From Chloroflexota bacterium (lineage in GTDB: Bacteria > Chloroflexota > Dehalococcoidia > Bin125): 32,720 bases of DNA. Position numbers and translations under genes: made by a program. Location: contig QGNQ01000026.1 of assembly GCA_003228175.2 (NCBI GenBank), positions 1 through 32,720 on the forward strand. The letters are read 5' to 3'. Shown here in pieces: positions 1 to 8,017 of the stretch; position 1 is the first letter of the stretch; each line of letters opens with the position of its first letter. The notes beneath the pieces are model-generated. The model ran no database searches, was not told the DNA's origin, and saw only the letters and a program-made list of their open reading frames with translations.

Positions 1-75
1 AGTTGGGGGGTCGGTGCGGCACCCCGCGGGGGTGGCGGCGGGGGGCGGGGGGGGGGGCCGGGGTGGGGGAGGCAG
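1..75. other. Low-complexity G-rich window edge
   Basis: The first ~75 bases consist mostly of runs of G broken by single bases. They look unlike the rest of the window and match the equally degenerate right-hand end. I read this as a poor-quality contig terminus and not as biology. Anything translated from it, including the N-terminus of the first gene, should not be trusted. Confidence 0.6.
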
Positions 76-551
76 TATCGGGGGCGGGGGACTACCGGGT
101 GGTGTGGAGCGCAGACGAGCGCTTCGTGGCGCTGATCGTGCGGGAGCCGGGGGAGTGGGTGACGGTGGGGGCGGCGCTGGGCGCAGAGGACGGATCGGCG
201 GAGGGGCTGCGGGCAGCGGCGCTGCGATTGGACGTGGCGGGCATCGTGGAGCGGTCGGAGCGGGCGGGGGCGATTGCGGCGCCGGTGCAGGACAGCTTGG
301 AGTGTCTGAGCGATGTCGATCTGAACGCGCAAGGCTTCTGGGTGAACGATGAGTCGCGGGAGATGGCGGGGACGGGCGTGCGCATTGGCGGGTCGGTTTG
401 GCAGGTGGACGGGGAGCGCACGGAGATCTGTCGGGGTGCGCCGCCGCTCTACTCGGACTCTCGGCTGGTGCTGGAGCGGCTGCTGCGCTACGCGCCGGAG
501 CGCGTGGATGCGCTGGCGGCGAGCGGGGCGATCTGGGTGTCGGGGGGCTAG
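3..551 (+). CDS. Hypothetical protein, 5' end unreliable
   Basis: An open frame runs to a TAG at 549-551. From about residue 28 (after position ~85) the translation looks like a real, mixed-composition soluble protein with acidic and hydrophobic stretches. Before that it is Gly/Arg-rich and comes from the degraded edge. I see no signal peptide, membrane segment or recognisable domain in the last ~155 residues, and I cannot assign a family. The true start is either lost in the corrupted edge or lies outside the window. The gene converges on the minus-strand GH88-like gene and their stop codons overlap in one CTAG (548-551). It could also be the C-terminal part of a longer protein. Confidence 0.5.
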   Translation: MGGRCGTPRGWRRGAGGGAGVGEAVSGAGDYRVVWSADERFVALIVREPGEWVTVGAALGAEDGSAEGLRAAALRLDVAGIVERSERAGAIAAPVQDSLECLSDVDLNAQGFWVNDESREMAGTGVRIGGSVWQVDGERTEICRGAPPLYSDSRLVLERLLRYAPERVDALAASGAIWVSGG

Positions 552-1546
552 CTGCGGGTGTCGAGGGCCGCGCACTCCAGCGCGAACCAGAGGGCCATGG
601 AGCCAGCGCGATCGTCGTGGCCGGTGGCGGCGGGACGCTGGAGGTAGTCGTCCAGGGTGGGCAGGGGGCCGGTCCCGACACAGGCGTCGCGGACCATGCC
701 GGCATCGTCGATGCGTTCGTTGACGGCGGCCCAGGCGCGGTCGACGGCGGGGCGGTAGTTCGCGCCCGAGTCGGCGGGCAGCCAGCCGCGCGCGATGCCA
801 CGTGCGAGGGCGTAGCCGATCATGGCGGTGGCGGTGAGTTCCAGGTAGGAGTCGGGTCGGTCGACGACTTGATGCCATGCGCCCGACGGGTGCTGGTGGC
901 GGATCAGGGCGTCGAGGTGGGCGGTGTGCTCGGCCAGCAGGGCGTCGCGGCCCGCCGCGCCGGCCGGCAGGTAGGAGAGTGCTTCGGCGAAGCCGAGCGC
1001 GGCGAAGGCGTTGCCGCGCCCCCAGTAGAAGGGGGAGGCGCCGCAGTGCCACCAGAGGCCACTGCCCGGCTGCGCGTGGACACGACCGAGGATGGCGGCA
1101 AGGGCGTTGGCGTAGCGCGGATCGGCGGTGCGCTGAAAGGCGCGACCGAGGAGGGCGCCGGCGAAGAAGACCTCCTCCACGCGGTTGTCGGGGTCGATGG
1201 GGTGGGGGAGACCGTCGGGGCGGAGGTCGAGGTAGCGGTTCGCGATGCCGATGAGGAAGTCGGCGTAGCGGTCGTCGCCGGTGGCGGCGGAGAGTTCACC
1301 GGCCCAGACGAAGCCCGATTGAACGGAGCCGTCGGCGTCGAGGACCTGGGCCAGGTTGTCGGGCGTGACGAGGGGGTCGACGGCTTGGACGATGCTGGGG
1401 GCGGGGTTGGGGGTGCTGGGGAGGGCGGCGTGCAGACGCAGGCGGCCGCTGATGGCGACGCCGACGATGTAGTTGACGGGGTCGAGTTGCTGGCCGTATT
1501 CGGCGGCGAGGATGCGGGCGGTGTCGAGGGGGGGGCGGACGGTCAT
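548..1546 (-). CDS. GH88/GH105-like unsaturated glucuronyl hydrolase
   Basis: A 332-residue protein resembling the (alpha/alpha)6-barrel glycoside hydrolases of families 88 and 105. These cleave unsaturated uronic-acid sugars left by polysaccharide lyases. The clearest signature is the WGRGN motif at residues 175-179, followed by a helix like that of YteR-type enzymes. A His-rich stretch lies just before it (H167), and there is an RPAATGHDDRAGSMALWFAL-type C-terminal segment. No signal peptide is seen, so it is probably cytoplasmic. Length is slightly short for the family (~350-380). The ATG at 1546 overlaps the TGA of the upstream DUF2332 gene (ATGA), so translation is probably coupled. A long upstream extension of the frame is only a shadow of DUF2332. 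Exact substrate cannot be told. Confidence 0.75.
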   Translation of the reverse strand: MTVRPPLDTARILAAEYGQQLDPVNYIVGVAISGRLRLHAALPSTPNPAPSIVQAVDPLVTPDNLAQVLDADGSVQSGFVWAGELSAATGDDRYADFLIGIANRYLDLRPDGLPHPIDPDNRVEEVFFAGALLGRAFQRTADPRYANALAAILGRVHAQPGSGLWWHCGASPFYWGRGNAFAALGFAEALSYLPAGAAGRDALLAEHTAHLDALIRHQHPSGAWHQVVDRPDSYLELTATAMIGYALARGIARGWLPADSGANYRPAVDRAWAAVNERIDDAGMVRDACVGTGPLPTLDDYLQRPAATGHDDRAGSMALWFALECAALDTRS

Positions 1547-2640
1547 GACGGCAGGATAGGGCGGCCGGCGCGCCACTCGATCCAACGGCCGTGGGCGTTG
1601 CAGTCGGCGAGGTGGGTGATGGTGTGGTCGCCGGAGGCGCAGCGGTGGAGGAAGAGCTGCGAGTAGTCGGGGCCGGTGCCTTCCATGGAGAGGAACCAGA
1701 CGGGTCGGAGTTGGGCGGCGTTCTGGAGCGCCGCGTCGATGCGTTGGCGACACTCGTCCGGGACCTGGTAGAGCGCGTGGGTGGCGAAGACGCAGAGCGC
1801 CGCGTCGATTGGGGCCTCGGTGAGCAGCGAGGCGAGATCCGTCGTTGCGTCGCCGGGGACGATGCGCGGTGGCCGCTGGCGGGCGACGGCGATGGCGGCG
1901 GCGAGGCGCTGATGCCGCTCGACGTGCTCGGGCCAGATCAGGGCGCGCAGCCAGCGGACCTGGTCGTCGTTGGTGATGTCGACGGGGTGGAGCTCGAGTC
2001 CGGCGCGCCAGGCGACTGGGAGATTGGCGGGCAAGGGCGGCAGGTCGACTGCGCCGCGGAGTTCGGCGTCGAGTTGGACGGGGGCGCTGGGGTCGCCCCA
2101 GCGGGCGTCGGTCGCGCCGTGGTAGCGGTAGCCGTAGCGGTCCCAAGCGAGGTTGAGGCCGGCGCTGGGGCCGATCTCGAGGAGGGCGAGCGCGTGCTCA
2201 GGGGCGGCGTCGGCGACGTGGGCGAAGGCGGGGAGGAGGCAGGTGCAGCGTTGGATGACGTTGGTTTGGACGCGACGGCCGGCGATGAGCGTTTCGATTT
2301 GGGTTCGATTGCGCAGGACGAAGTCGCGGAAGTGGGGGAAGGCGTGGAGTGGGTCGGCGGCGCTGCCGGTGGGGGCGAGGTCGGGATAGAAGGCGGAGAG
2401 GGGATCGTGGCGACCGTCGAGGAGGAGGTAGTGGACTGCGCCGAAGAGGAGGTTGGGCGGCGGTTGGGTGGGGGAGGCGGATGCGGCGACGGCGAGCAAG
2501 TCGTCGTCGGCGGCGATGGCGGGGCAGAGCGCCGCGTAGAGACGGGCGCTCAGCTGCGGCGCTTCGCGCGCGCCGAAGCGTTGGAAGATCCGCGCGAGTT
2601 GGCCGGGCGAGCGCCGCTCGGCGGGCGCGGGCCAGGGCAT
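1543..2640 (-). CDS. DUF2332 family protein
   Basis: A 365-residue protein matching the DUF2332 family of uncharacterised bacterial proteins. Visible features are an N-terminal helical part and a glycine-containing core, LLEIGPSAGLNLAWDRYG, at about residues 153-170. That core resembles the nucleotide-binding loop of Rossmann-type methyltransferases. A conserved-looking C-terminal part contains FLSMEGTGPDY. No signal peptide or membrane segment is seen. The ATG at 2640 was chosen because it lies 4 bases after the stop of the upstream acyl-CoA synthetase gene and the earlier frame reads as shadow. It is the middle gene of a tight three-gene set (ligase, DUF2332, GH88-like). Function is unknown; the methyltransferase resemblance is an inference. 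Confidence 0.75.
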   Translation of the reverse strand: MPWPAPAERRSPGQLARIFQRFGAREAPQLSARLYAALCPAIAADDDLLAVAASASPTQPPPNLLFGAVHYLLLDGRHDPLSAFYPDLAPTGSAADPLHAFPHFRDFVLRNRTQIETLIAGRRVQTNVIQRCTCLLPAFAHVADAAPEHALALLEIGPSAGLNLAWDRYGYRYHGATDARWGDPSAPVQLDAELRGAVDLPPLPANLPVAWRAGLELHPVDITNDDQVRWLRALIWPEHVERHQRLAAAIAVARQRPPRIVPGDATTDLASLLTEAPIDAALCVFATHALYQVPDECRQRIDAALQNAAQLRPVWFLSMEGTGPDYSQLFLHRCASGDHTITHLADCNAHGRWIEWRAGRPILPS

Positions 2641-2644
2641 GCGG

Positions 2645-4372
2645 TCAGTCTCCCGCGGACGCTTCCGCGCGCATGTTCGCGACGGCGGTGTCGCGGATGC
2701 CGCGTTTGAAGATTTTGCCGGAGGCGATGCGGGGGAGCGGGGCGTCGGTAATCGTGACGTAGCGGGGGACTTCGTAGCGGGCCAGGCGGTCGTTGAGGAA
2801 GGTGCGCAGATCGTCCACCGCGAGGGCGCTCTTGGTGTAGACCGTTGCGCCGACCTCTTCACCCAGGCGATCGTCGGGGACGGCGTAGACGGAGGCTTCG
2901 AGGACGGCGGGATGCTCCAGGATGGCGGCCTCGACGGTGCCGCAGCCGATGTTCTCGCCGCCGCGGATGACGAGGTCCTTGATGCGATCGACGATGAAGA
3001 GGAAGCCTTCGTCGTCGAGGTACGCGACGTCGCCGGTGCGCAGCCAGCGGTCGTTGGTGAAGGCCTCGGCGTCGGCGTCGGGGCGGTTCCAGTAGCCCCG
3101 GAAGACGGAAGCGCCGCGGACCTGCAACTCGCCGCGCTGGCCGGCGGGGAGGGCTGCGCCGGTGTCGTCGACGATGCGGAGGTCGAGCACGGCGGAGCCG
3201 CGGCCGGAGCTCTGCGGGCGCGCCAGGTAGTCGTCGCCGCCGATGCCCGTGCCGATGGCGTTGGTCTCGGTCATGCCCCAGCCGGTGCCCGGCACGGCGT
3301 TGGTGAAGGATGCGTCGATGTCCTTGACCTGTTCGGGGGCGCGGGGGGCGCCGCCGCCGCCAACCATCATCAGGGTGCTGAGGTCGCGCTGGGTGTCGCG
3401 AGCGGTCTGGACGAGGTCGCCGGTCATGGCGGCGGGGGCGATGAAGGAGGCGATGCGCTCGCGTTCGATGAGTTCGGCGGCGAGCGCGGGATCCCACTTG
3501 TACATGGCGACGATGTGGCGCTGGGCCCGATAGGAGGCGAGGTAGACGGCGTGGGAGCCGGTAGCGTGGAAGAGGGGGACGGCGAGCAGCGTGGCGGGCT
3601 GGGGGGCCGGGGTGGGCGGGGCGAGCGCGGCGGCGAGCAGGCCGGCCTCGGAGTCGAGCTCCCAGGAGAGGAGGGCGCTGATGATGTTGCGATGGCTGCT
3701 GACGACGCCCTTGGGGTGGCCGGTGGAGCCGGAGGTATAGAGGATCGTGGCGTCGGTGGTGGGGGCGACTGCGATTTCGGGCATGGGGCCGTTGGGGATC
3801 TCGGCGAGGAGGGTTGCGAGGTCTTGGGTCGTGTCCGGCAGGGGGCCGCCGGCGAGGGGGTCGTCGGGGAGGCGGGGGGCAGGGGGCCGAGCGGCGATGA
3901 CCTGGACGTTGACGGCGTCCGAGCAGCCGGCCAGGCGCTGGATGCGCTCGGCGTCGGCGAAGAGGACCTTGGCACCGGAGTTGGTGAGGCCGTACTCCAT
4001 CTCGTCGCTCTGCCAGAGCGCGTTCATGGCGACAGCGACTCCGCCGATCGAGGTGATGGCCATGAAGGTGGTCACCCACTCCGGGTAATTGCGCATGGAG
4101 ATGGCAACGCGGTCGCCGGGCACGATGCCGTAGCGATGGATGAGGAGGCGGGCGATGCGGGAGGCGGAGGCGTAGGCCTGATTGAAGGTGAGGCGCTCGT
4201 CGGCGTAGGTGTAGAGGGGGAGGTCGCTGCGGGTGTCGGCGAAGAGTGCGCCGAGGGTGGGCGGCGCGTTCTTGAAGACGCGCAGCGTTTGGCCGTCGTG
4301 TTCGATCTGCTGCAGCTCGTAGGGCTGGCCGGGCGCGGTGAGCTGGGTGAGGGCTTGCTGGCGTGTGATCAT
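2645..4372 (-). CDS. Acyl-CoA synthetase (AMP-forming)
   Basis: A 575-residue class I adenylate-forming enzyme, which joins a carboxylic acid to CoA through an acyl-AMP. The ATP-binding P-loop is YTSGSTGHPKG (~212-222), the aromatic motif is GWGMTETN, and the hinge/ribose motif is TGDVAYLDDEGFLFIVDRIKD. The C-terminal catalytic lysine lies in PRIASGKIFKRG (~K553). The GEN motif continues as IGCGTVE, whereas most relatives have a GENIxPxEVE pattern, so the hinge loop is slightly divergent. Length is typical. The ATG at 4372 has a CGGAG ribosome site 7 bases upstream. Next to a possible CoA ester-using crotonase region it could be a medium/long-chain or aromatic acid ligase. Substrate is not predictable by eye. 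Confidence 0.9.
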   Translation of the reverse strand: MITRQQALTQLTAPGQPYELQQIEHDGQTLRVFKNAPPTLGALFADTRSDLPLYTYADERLTFNQAYASASRIARLLIHRYGIVPGDRVAISMRNYPEWVTTFMAITSIGGVAVAMNALWQSDEMEYGLTNSGAKVLFADAERIQRLAGCSDAVNVQVIAARPPAPRLPDDPLAGGPLPDTTQDLATLLAEIPNGPMPEIAVAPTTDATILYTSGSTGHPKGVVSSHRNIISALLSWELDSEAGLLAAALAPPTPAPQPATLLAVPLFHATGSHAVYLASYRAQRHIVAMYKWDPALAAELIERERIASFIAPAAMTGDLVQTARDTQRDLSTLMMVGGGGAPRAPEQVKDIDASFTNAVPGTGWGMTETNAIGTGIGGDDYLARPQSSGRGSAVLDLRIVDDTGAALPAGQRGELQVRGASVFRGYWNRPDADAEAFTNDRWLRTGDVAYLDDEGFLFIVDRIKDLVIRGGENIGCGTVEAAILEHPAVLEASVYAVPDDRLGEEVGATVYTKSALAVDDLRTFLNDRLARYEVPRYVTITDAPLPRIASGKIFKRGIRDTAVANMRAEASAGD

Positions 4373-4496
4373 GGCGGGCTCCGAATCCGGAGCGAGGATA
4401 GCGACCAGTAGCGCTAGCGCCGATACAGGGGATCGGGCGGGACTGGACTAGTATGCGGCGACAATTCCAAGAACGACGCGATCGAGAGGGGTGGCA

Positions 4497-5558
4497 ATGC
4501 CGCCGATTCAGAAGGGGGGCACCGTCGCTGTGACGGGCGCCGCCGGGTTCATTGGCAGCTGGGTGGTGCGGCGCCTGCTCGAGAAGGGCTATCGGGTGCG
4601 GGCCTGCGTTCGCGACGCGGACGACGCGGAGCGCACGACATTCCTGCGCGAGATGCCGGGCTACGTTTCCGGGCGTCTCACAGTGCACTCCGCCAACCTG
4701 GATGACGAGGGCTGCTTCGACGAGATCTTCAAGGGCTGCCACGGCGTCTGCCACGTCTCGCACGTGAGCACGTACGAGGACCACGAGTATGTGCGGCGGG
4801 TCTGCGACCACATCATCAAGAGCGTCAACGAGTCGGGCACGGTGCGGCGGGTGATCGTCACGTCCAGCATCGCCGCCGTGATCTCGGAGGCGGACATTCA
4901 CGAGGTCGCGCGGCGGCCGGTCTTCTACGAGGATCGCTACCCGGACGAGCAGAACCCCAAGCGCACGCCGGAGCGGGGCCAGGGTTACTCGATGGGCAAG
5001 GTGATCGCCCAGCGCGCCTTCGCCGACGCTGCCGAGGAGAGCGGCGATTGGGACGCGATCACGTGCTGCCCGGCGGACAACGTGGGGCCGATCCAGTCGG
5101 CGCACCAGAAGGACATGGGCCCCTGGCAGCACCACATCGAAACGATGCTGCTCGGCGAGTATGTGCAGAGCGACGTCTACCGCCCCTGGATGCTCGTCGA
5201 CGTTCGCGACGACGCCGAGTGCCACATCCGCCTGCTGGAGAGCGTCCAGGTCCACAACGGCGAGCGCTACATCGCCTGGTCCACCGAGACGCGAAACGTG
5301 GAGGATATCGCCGCCCGCATCGACGTTCTGCTCCCCGAGATCGGCCTCGCCCCGCCCACGCTGGTCGACAAGCATCCCGAGCGTCACCAGGCCCGCGAAG
5401 CCGAGTTCCGCGGCATCTGGGCGCTGGCGGACCTGCGCAACGATCGGATCCGCGCCGTCACGGGGGTGGAGTTCCGCCCGTTCGACGAGTCGCTGCGGGA
5501 CTGTGTGGAGTCGTTGCTGTCGGTTGCGCAGGTGAAGCCGAAGCGGCGCGGCGCGTAG
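4497..5558 (+). CDS. NAD(P)-dependent epimerase/dehydratase (extended SDR)
   Basis: A 353-residue extended short-chain dehydrogenase. The Rossmann motif is TGAAGFIG (13-20), the conserved Ser is in VTSS (~123), and the catalytic YSMGK gives Y164 and K168. The overall pattern resembles dihydroflavonol-4-reductase/cinnamoyl-CoA reductase-like SDRs: RACVRD after beta-2, then a TSS catalytic Ser and a late YSMGK. It likely reduces or oxidises a keto/hydroxy group on a small acid or aromatic substrate. I chose ATG 4497 over the in-frame GTG 4491 because GAGAGGGG (4484-4491) sits at ideal spacing. It is divergent from the acyl-CoA synthetase and convergent with the surface-protein gene, 9 bases away. 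Confidence 0.88.
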   Translation: MPPIQKGGTVAVTGAAGFIGSWVVRRLLEKGYRVRACVRDADDAERTTFLREMPGYVSGRLTVHSANLDDEGCFDEIFKGCHGVCHVSHVSTYEDHEYVRRVCDHIIKSVNESGTVRRVIVTSSIAAVISEADIHEVARRPVFYEDRYPDEQNPKRTPERGQGYSMGKVIAQRAFADAAEESGDWDAITCCPADNVGPIQSAHQKDMGPWQHHIETMLLGEYVQSDVYRPWMLVDVRDDAECHIRLLESVQVHNGERYIAWSTETRNVEDIAARIDVLLPEIGLAPPTLVDKHPERHQAREAEFRGIWALADLRNDRIRAVTGVEFRPFDESLRDCVESLLSVAQVKPKRRGA

Positions 5559-5572
5559 CGGCGGCGGCTACG
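5554..5572. terminator. Small hairpin between convergent genes
   Basis: A 6-bp inverted repeat, CGTAGC/GCTACG, with a 7-base loop contains the TAG stop of the plus-strand SDR in one arm and the TAG stop of the minus-strand surface-protein gene in the other. Its position suggests a bidirectional transcription end, but there is no T-tract and the stem is short. Confidence 0.25.
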
Positions 5573-7250
5573 GGGTTGCCTGGAGGACGATGCCGCCGAT
5601 GGCCTGACGGTTGGGGCCGCTGTGCTGCATGGAGGGGGTCTCCGCGGCGCCGGTGGCGCGCTTCTCGGCGGCGCCGAGCGTGGCGGTGGAATCGAAGCTG
5701 GTTGAGACGGCCAAGGTGAAGCCGTTGCCGGCGGTGTAGGAGCCGGGGTTGCCACTGATGACGCCGGTGACCACCATGTCGCCGTTGGCGGTGGCGAGGG
5801 ACGCGGTGGTGATGGGGTTCGGTGTTGCGGCGTCGGAATTGTTGATGGCGGTCGCGCCGGTCAGGCTGGCCTGGTTGACGTCGCTGTAGAAGGCGTGGGC
5901 GTAGGAGAGGTTGTCGGGCGAGTTCGTCCAGTTGACGATGAAGGTGCTGCCGCTGGCGGCGGCGATGCCGGCCTCGCTGAGGACCCAGATTTCGGCTGCG
6001 TCAAAGGTGCTGGCGCCGGCGTTGTCCTGGACGATCTGGGTGAGCGCTTGGCCTCCATAGGTCACGCTGGTGAGGTCCGGGAGACCGGCGCTGCCTTCCG
6101 CGCCGGCGACGAAGACGAGCGCGCGGTCTGTGCCGGCAGGTGCGGTGTGGGATGTGCCGGTCCCCCATGCGCCCAAGCGGGCGACGATGAATCCGCCGCC
6201 GCCGGAACCGGAGGCCTCGTTGGAGTTGGGGCTGGTCCAGTTTTGGAAGTAGGCGTTGACGACGTAGTAGTAGGTGCTGGGGGGGACGTAGTTGGGTGTG
6301 AGGGCGACCGTCGCCGCAACCCACTGTTCGCTGTCGGTGATGGAGAAGCTCGCGGTGCCGCTGGCCCCCGCAGTGGCTTGTGCCGCGTCCGCGCCGGCGC
6401 TGGAGACGCTGACCGAGCAAGCGCAGCTCGTCTCGATGGCGTAGCGCCCCGTCGTTGCCCCGGGGTAAGTATCGCCAACGGGGCTTTCGAGGACCTCGCC
6501 CTCGGACCCGAAGAGCCGGAGCACTACGGCGTTACTCACGGTGGTGGTCACGCTGGGAGCGAGGGGACTAGAGGTCTCGTTGCTCGTGATCGCCGAGACG
6601 TCGATGGGCGCGACCGGATCAGCGCCGTCGTACCGAAGGATCGCGCCGTTCGATTCCCGGGAGGAATCCCAGGTGAATGTGTATGAGGCGGGCTCGGAGC
6701 CACCGGCGACCCGGTACCAGACGCCCATCGTGACGTCGTTCTGCTCCGTCAGCTGTCCCAACTGGGTCCAGCCAGCCGGCGGACTGATGGTGGTGTCGTT
6801 CTGGGTGCTGACGGTGGCGATAAGCAGGTCGTTCAGCACGGTCCCCGCTGGCTTGGTGATCACCATGCTGGTGCTCGCGGTGGTCTGGACGAGGCTGGTG
6901 ACGCTCATGAAGGTGACGGTCTCGAAGCCGCCGCTGCCAACGGCGTCGACGTAGCCGTTGGAGGCCTGGCCGGGCACCGTCGCGAGGAAGCTGTAGCCAC
7001 TGCCGGAGGTGAGACTGCGCTGAACGGTGTAGCCGCCGGCCCAGGTGGAGCTGGTGGGGGTCCAGGTGAGGGTGTTGTTGCCGCCGGCGGCGACCAGGCC
7101 GAGACCGGTGGGGGCGGCGAGGGTGTCGGTGCCGATGGCGTTGGCGGGGTTGGACTCCGTGTCGACCCAGAGGGCGAGGGACAGTGTCACGATCGCCGCC
7201 AAGACGAGGAGGGTGAGCGGGGCCAGGGACCAAGACAGCCAACGTCGCAC
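5568..7250 (-). CDS. Large secreted surface protein with SipW-like N-terminus
   Basis: A 560-residue protein with a basic N-terminus and hydrophobic segment (~8-27). This is followed by a WVDTESNPANAIGTDTL stretch that resembles the start of mature SipW substrates. Residues ~46-104 look like the first half of a fibronectin-III domain (GLGLVAAGGNNTLTWT, YTVQRS). The expected second half (STYYYVVNAYFQNWTSPNSNE) appears only at ~325-344. In between is a ~218-residue beta-rich domain (KPAGTVLNDLLIATVSTQ, PPAGWTQLG). The C-terminal ~200 residues are a second beta-rich, lectin-like domain (TYGGQAL, FYSDVNQASLTG). I chose GTG 7250 because GGGAG lies 6 bases upstream; longer in-frame starts at 7286 and 7313 are possible. 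It is probably a cell-envelope or matrix adhesin acting with the TasA-like proteins and SipW nearby. Confidence 0.75.
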   Translation of the reverse strand: MRRWLSWSLAPLTLLVLAAIVTLSLALWVDTESNPANAIGTDTLAAPTGLGLVAAGGNNTLTWTPTSSTWAGGYTVQRSLTSGSGYSFLATVPGQASNGYVDAVGSGGFETVTFMSVTSLVQTTASTSMVITKPAGTVLNDLLIATVSTQNDTTISPPAGWTQLGQLTEQNDVTMGVWYRVAGGSEPASYTFTWDSSRESNGAILRYDGADPVAPIDVSAITSNETSSPLAPSVTTTVSNAVVLRLFGSEGEVLESPVGDTYPGATTGRYAIETSCACSVSVSSAGADAAQATAGASGTASFSITDSEQWVAATVALTPNYVPPSTYYYVVNAYFQNWTSPNSNEASGSGGGGFIVARLGAWGTGTSHTAPAGTDRALVFVAGAEGSAGLPDLTSVTYGGQALTQIVQDNAGASTFDAAEIWVLSEAGIAAASGSTFIVNWTNSPDNLSYAHAFYSDVNQASLTGATAINNSDAATPNPITTASLATANGDMVVTGVISGNPGSYTAGNGFTLAVSTSFDSTATLGAAEKRATGAAETPSMQHSGPNRQAIGGIVLQATP

Positions 7251-7309
7251 GTGGGACTCCCAGGAGTGAAGGGCTCCGGAGTCCATTGTCCGTGGTTGGG
7301 CGGCCGCTG

Positions 7310-7385
7310 GCATCGGGGAGGGCTCTAGGGGGGTCTCCCGATCTTGCTAGGCGTTCGCCAGGTCCGATGGGAGAAACCCCGATGC
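7310..7385. other. Nested inverted repeat / candidate structured RNA
   Basis: Three helices nest inside one another. The outer stem is a perfect 9-bp pair, GCATCGGGG (7310-7318) with CCCCGATGC (7377-7385). The middle stem is a perfect 6-bp pair, TCTCCC (7334-7339) with GGGAGA (7369-7374). The apical stem is GGC/GCC around GTTC (7350-7359), extendable with wobbles. A 15-base strand containing CTAG (7319-7333) faces only two bases, giving a large asymmetric bulge. It lies in the 208-base gap between divergent genes, about 60 bases upstream of the GTG at 7250 and 73 bases upstream of the ATG at 7459. I do not recognise an RNA family. It could be a leader RNA of either gene or a protein-binding site. 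Confidence 0.4.
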
Positions 7386-7458
7386 AGGGGTGTGGGGAGC
7401 GTCGCTACGGTCGAAGCGAGCGCGCCGCATGGTGCGTGAGTGCGTTGGAGCGATCACG

Positions 7459-8016
7459 ATGGCGATCGGCCTGGGCGGCGGCGCGGATCTGCGTCGCTGC
7501 GCGTTCTATGCGGACGGGCGGCCCGGCTGCGATGCGGCGGCGGCCTACGAGGCTGTGATTCGCTGGGCGGGCGAGACGTACGTTCACGCGGTCTGCCTGG
7601 GGCACACGGACGCGGTGCCGGGGGTCGTGGAGTTCCGTCGCCTGGACGCTGCGGCCCCCGAGCGGTTGGTGCGCCGGCTGAGGGTGGTGGGGGCGCCGGC
7701 GGCGGCTCTGGCGGCGCCGGCGGAGACGATCCTGCCGCCGCGGCCCGCTGCTCGCGGATCGGCGCCGAGAGTGCGCGCCCCGCACCCCCGGATACCGTAT
7801 CCCCAGATACCGCACCCCCGAATACTGCATCCCCGAATACCGGGCCTGCGGATGCCGCGGCTGTGCTGGCCGAGCGCGCGGGCCGTTCTGCAGGGTGGGG
7901 TGGCGTTCTTCGTCGCTAGCCTGATCTTTTCGACGGCGATGCTGCTGACGCTGGGGGACACGAACACGGTCAGCGCGGATCCGGCGCCCCAGGCTGCAGC
8001 GGTGGAGACGCCATAG
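7459..8016 (+). CDS. Uncharacterised membrane protein with C-terminal anchor
   Basis: A 185-residue protein with no signal peptide. Residues 1-~95 form a compact soluble domain with several Cys and His (LRRCAFYADGRPGCDAAAAY, VHAVCLGHTD). A Pro/Ala-rich linker follows, then five copies of a pentapeptide like PHPRI (108-133), encoded by a 15-bp tandem repeat. A single transmembrane helix (GGVAFFVASLIFSTAMLLTL, ~146-165) and a 20-residue tail end the protein. The many Arg before the helix predict the N-domain inside and the tail outside. ATG 7459 was chosen for GGAG 8 bases upstream. It sits inside the surface/matrix module, so a role as a cytoplasmic-facing partner or regulator is possible, but I recognise no family. 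Confidence 0.6.
   Translation: MAIGLGGGADLRRCAFYADGRPGCDAAAAYEAVIRWAGETYVHAVCLGHTDAVPGVVEFRRLDAAAPERLVRRLRVVGAPAAALAAPAETILPPRPAARGSAPRVRAPHPRIPYPQIPHPRILHPRIPGLRMPRLCWPSARAVLQGGVAFFVASLIFSTAMLLTLGDTNTVSADPAPQAAAVETP
7781..7855 (+). repeat. 15-bp tandem repeat, five copies
   Basis: Five consecutive 15-base units with consensus close to CGCACCCCCGAATAC start at 7781, 7796, 7811, 7826 and 7841; the last is the most diverged. The unit is a multiple of three, so copy-number change keeps the frame and adds or removes one PHPRI-type pentapeptide. It encodes the basic linker just before the membrane helix of the host protein. Confidence 0.85.
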
Positions 8017-8017
8017 G

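Noticed and set aside
2859-5387. Very long 842-codon minus-strand frame
   Set aside because: Its translation is Arg/Pro/His-rich and lies across the real acyl-CoA synthetase and SDR genes in other frames; a GC-rich shadow.
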